Shown piece after piece: positions 63,428 through 64,000 of a stretch of DNA of 64,000 nucleotides. A program made the position numbers and the translations under genes. The notes beneath the pieces were generated by a model. The model was not told where the DNA came from, made no database searches, and worked only from the letters and a program-made list of their open reading frames with translations. Where the stretch lies: NCBI GenBank assembly GCA_020633495.1, contig JACKDR010000013.1, positions 124,001 to 188,000 of the forward strand. The letters are read 5' to 3'. Origin of the DNA: Kofleriaceae bacterium. Its GTDB lineage: Bacteria > Myxococcota_A > Polyangia > Haliangiales > Haliangiaceae. The number at the start of each line of letters is the position of its first letter. The first letter of the stretch is position 1.

Positions 63428-63438
63428 GGGGGGCTCCT

Positions 63439-64000
<562 letters not shown>

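Overview
The window is very GC-rich, with nearly every third codon position G or C, and is densely coded on both strands. Gene content points to a myxobacterium-like member of the Myxococcota, possibly Haliangiales/Kofleriaceae: a large Ser/Thr kinase fused to an ATPase/TPR receiver, many short lipoproteins, DUF4215 cysteine-rich repeats, a PilY1/minor-pilin operon, a TonB/ExbB/ExbD system, and a crt cluster beside a B12-domain MerR regulator. This placement is inferred from gene content; there is no rRNA or marker tree here. I found no rRNA, tRNA, CRISPR array, transposase or prophage.

Layout. 0-6.3 kb: a TPR-like membrane protein, a vWA lipoprotein, a TetR repressor divergent from an SDR epimerase with two matching operators, and small secreted or TerB-like proteins. 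6.6-13.6 kb: VOC-cupin-cupin protein, TIGR01777-SRPBCC fusion, MFS transporter, PilT-like ATPase and an MpaB-type (DUF2236) protein. 13.7-22.8 kb: kinase-ATPase-TPR giant, lipoproteins, a sugar nucleotidyltransferase, a GH31 lipoprotein and a TatT-like lipoprotein. 22.9-32.8 kb: a carotenoid operon, crtY-crtE-crtI-crtB, then a His-rich membrane protein, a family 2 glycosyltransferase, a GyrI-like lipoprotein and a methyltransferase. Convergent to it are an ECF sigma factor and folE, and divergent from folE is a CarH/LitR-like regulator. A striking inverted repeat lies between folE and the regulator. This looks like a light- or B12-responsive pigment module.

32.8-37.5 kb: a two-AAA ATPase, an acidic Gly-rich protein and a beta-propeller-like protein, a candidate conserved module. 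37.6-42.1 kb: a small unknown gene, a Met/Glu/Gly/Leu repeat protein, an OPRT-AMMECR1 fusion and an unlisted 40-residue membrane protein. 42.1-47.1 kb: a tail-specific protease and a large DUF4215 lipoprotein. 47.1-49.6 kb: a ferric-reductase-like membrane protein, a badly frameshifted apbE and two small membrane proteins, one with an Asp/His-rich tail. 49.9-57.1 kb: a GHL10 lipoprotein and pilY1 plus four minor pilin genes in tightly overlapping order. 57.2-64.0 kb (minus strand): tonB (cut by the window end), exbB, exbD, exbD, a TonB-dependent receptor and a beta-helix lipoprotein.

A caution about the sequence itself: at least four genes (GT2, OPRT-AMMECR1, apbE, TonB receptor) show apparent indels in GC runs, where the natural continuation sits in a neighbouring frame. 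I treat these as probable consensus errors or very recent lesions, not as biology, unless reads show otherwise. The most promising undescribed items are the His-rich membrane protein in the crt operon, the GELM-repeat protein with its OPRT-AMMECR1 neighbour, the AAA/propeller module, and the CarH-like regulator with altered cobalamin ligands.
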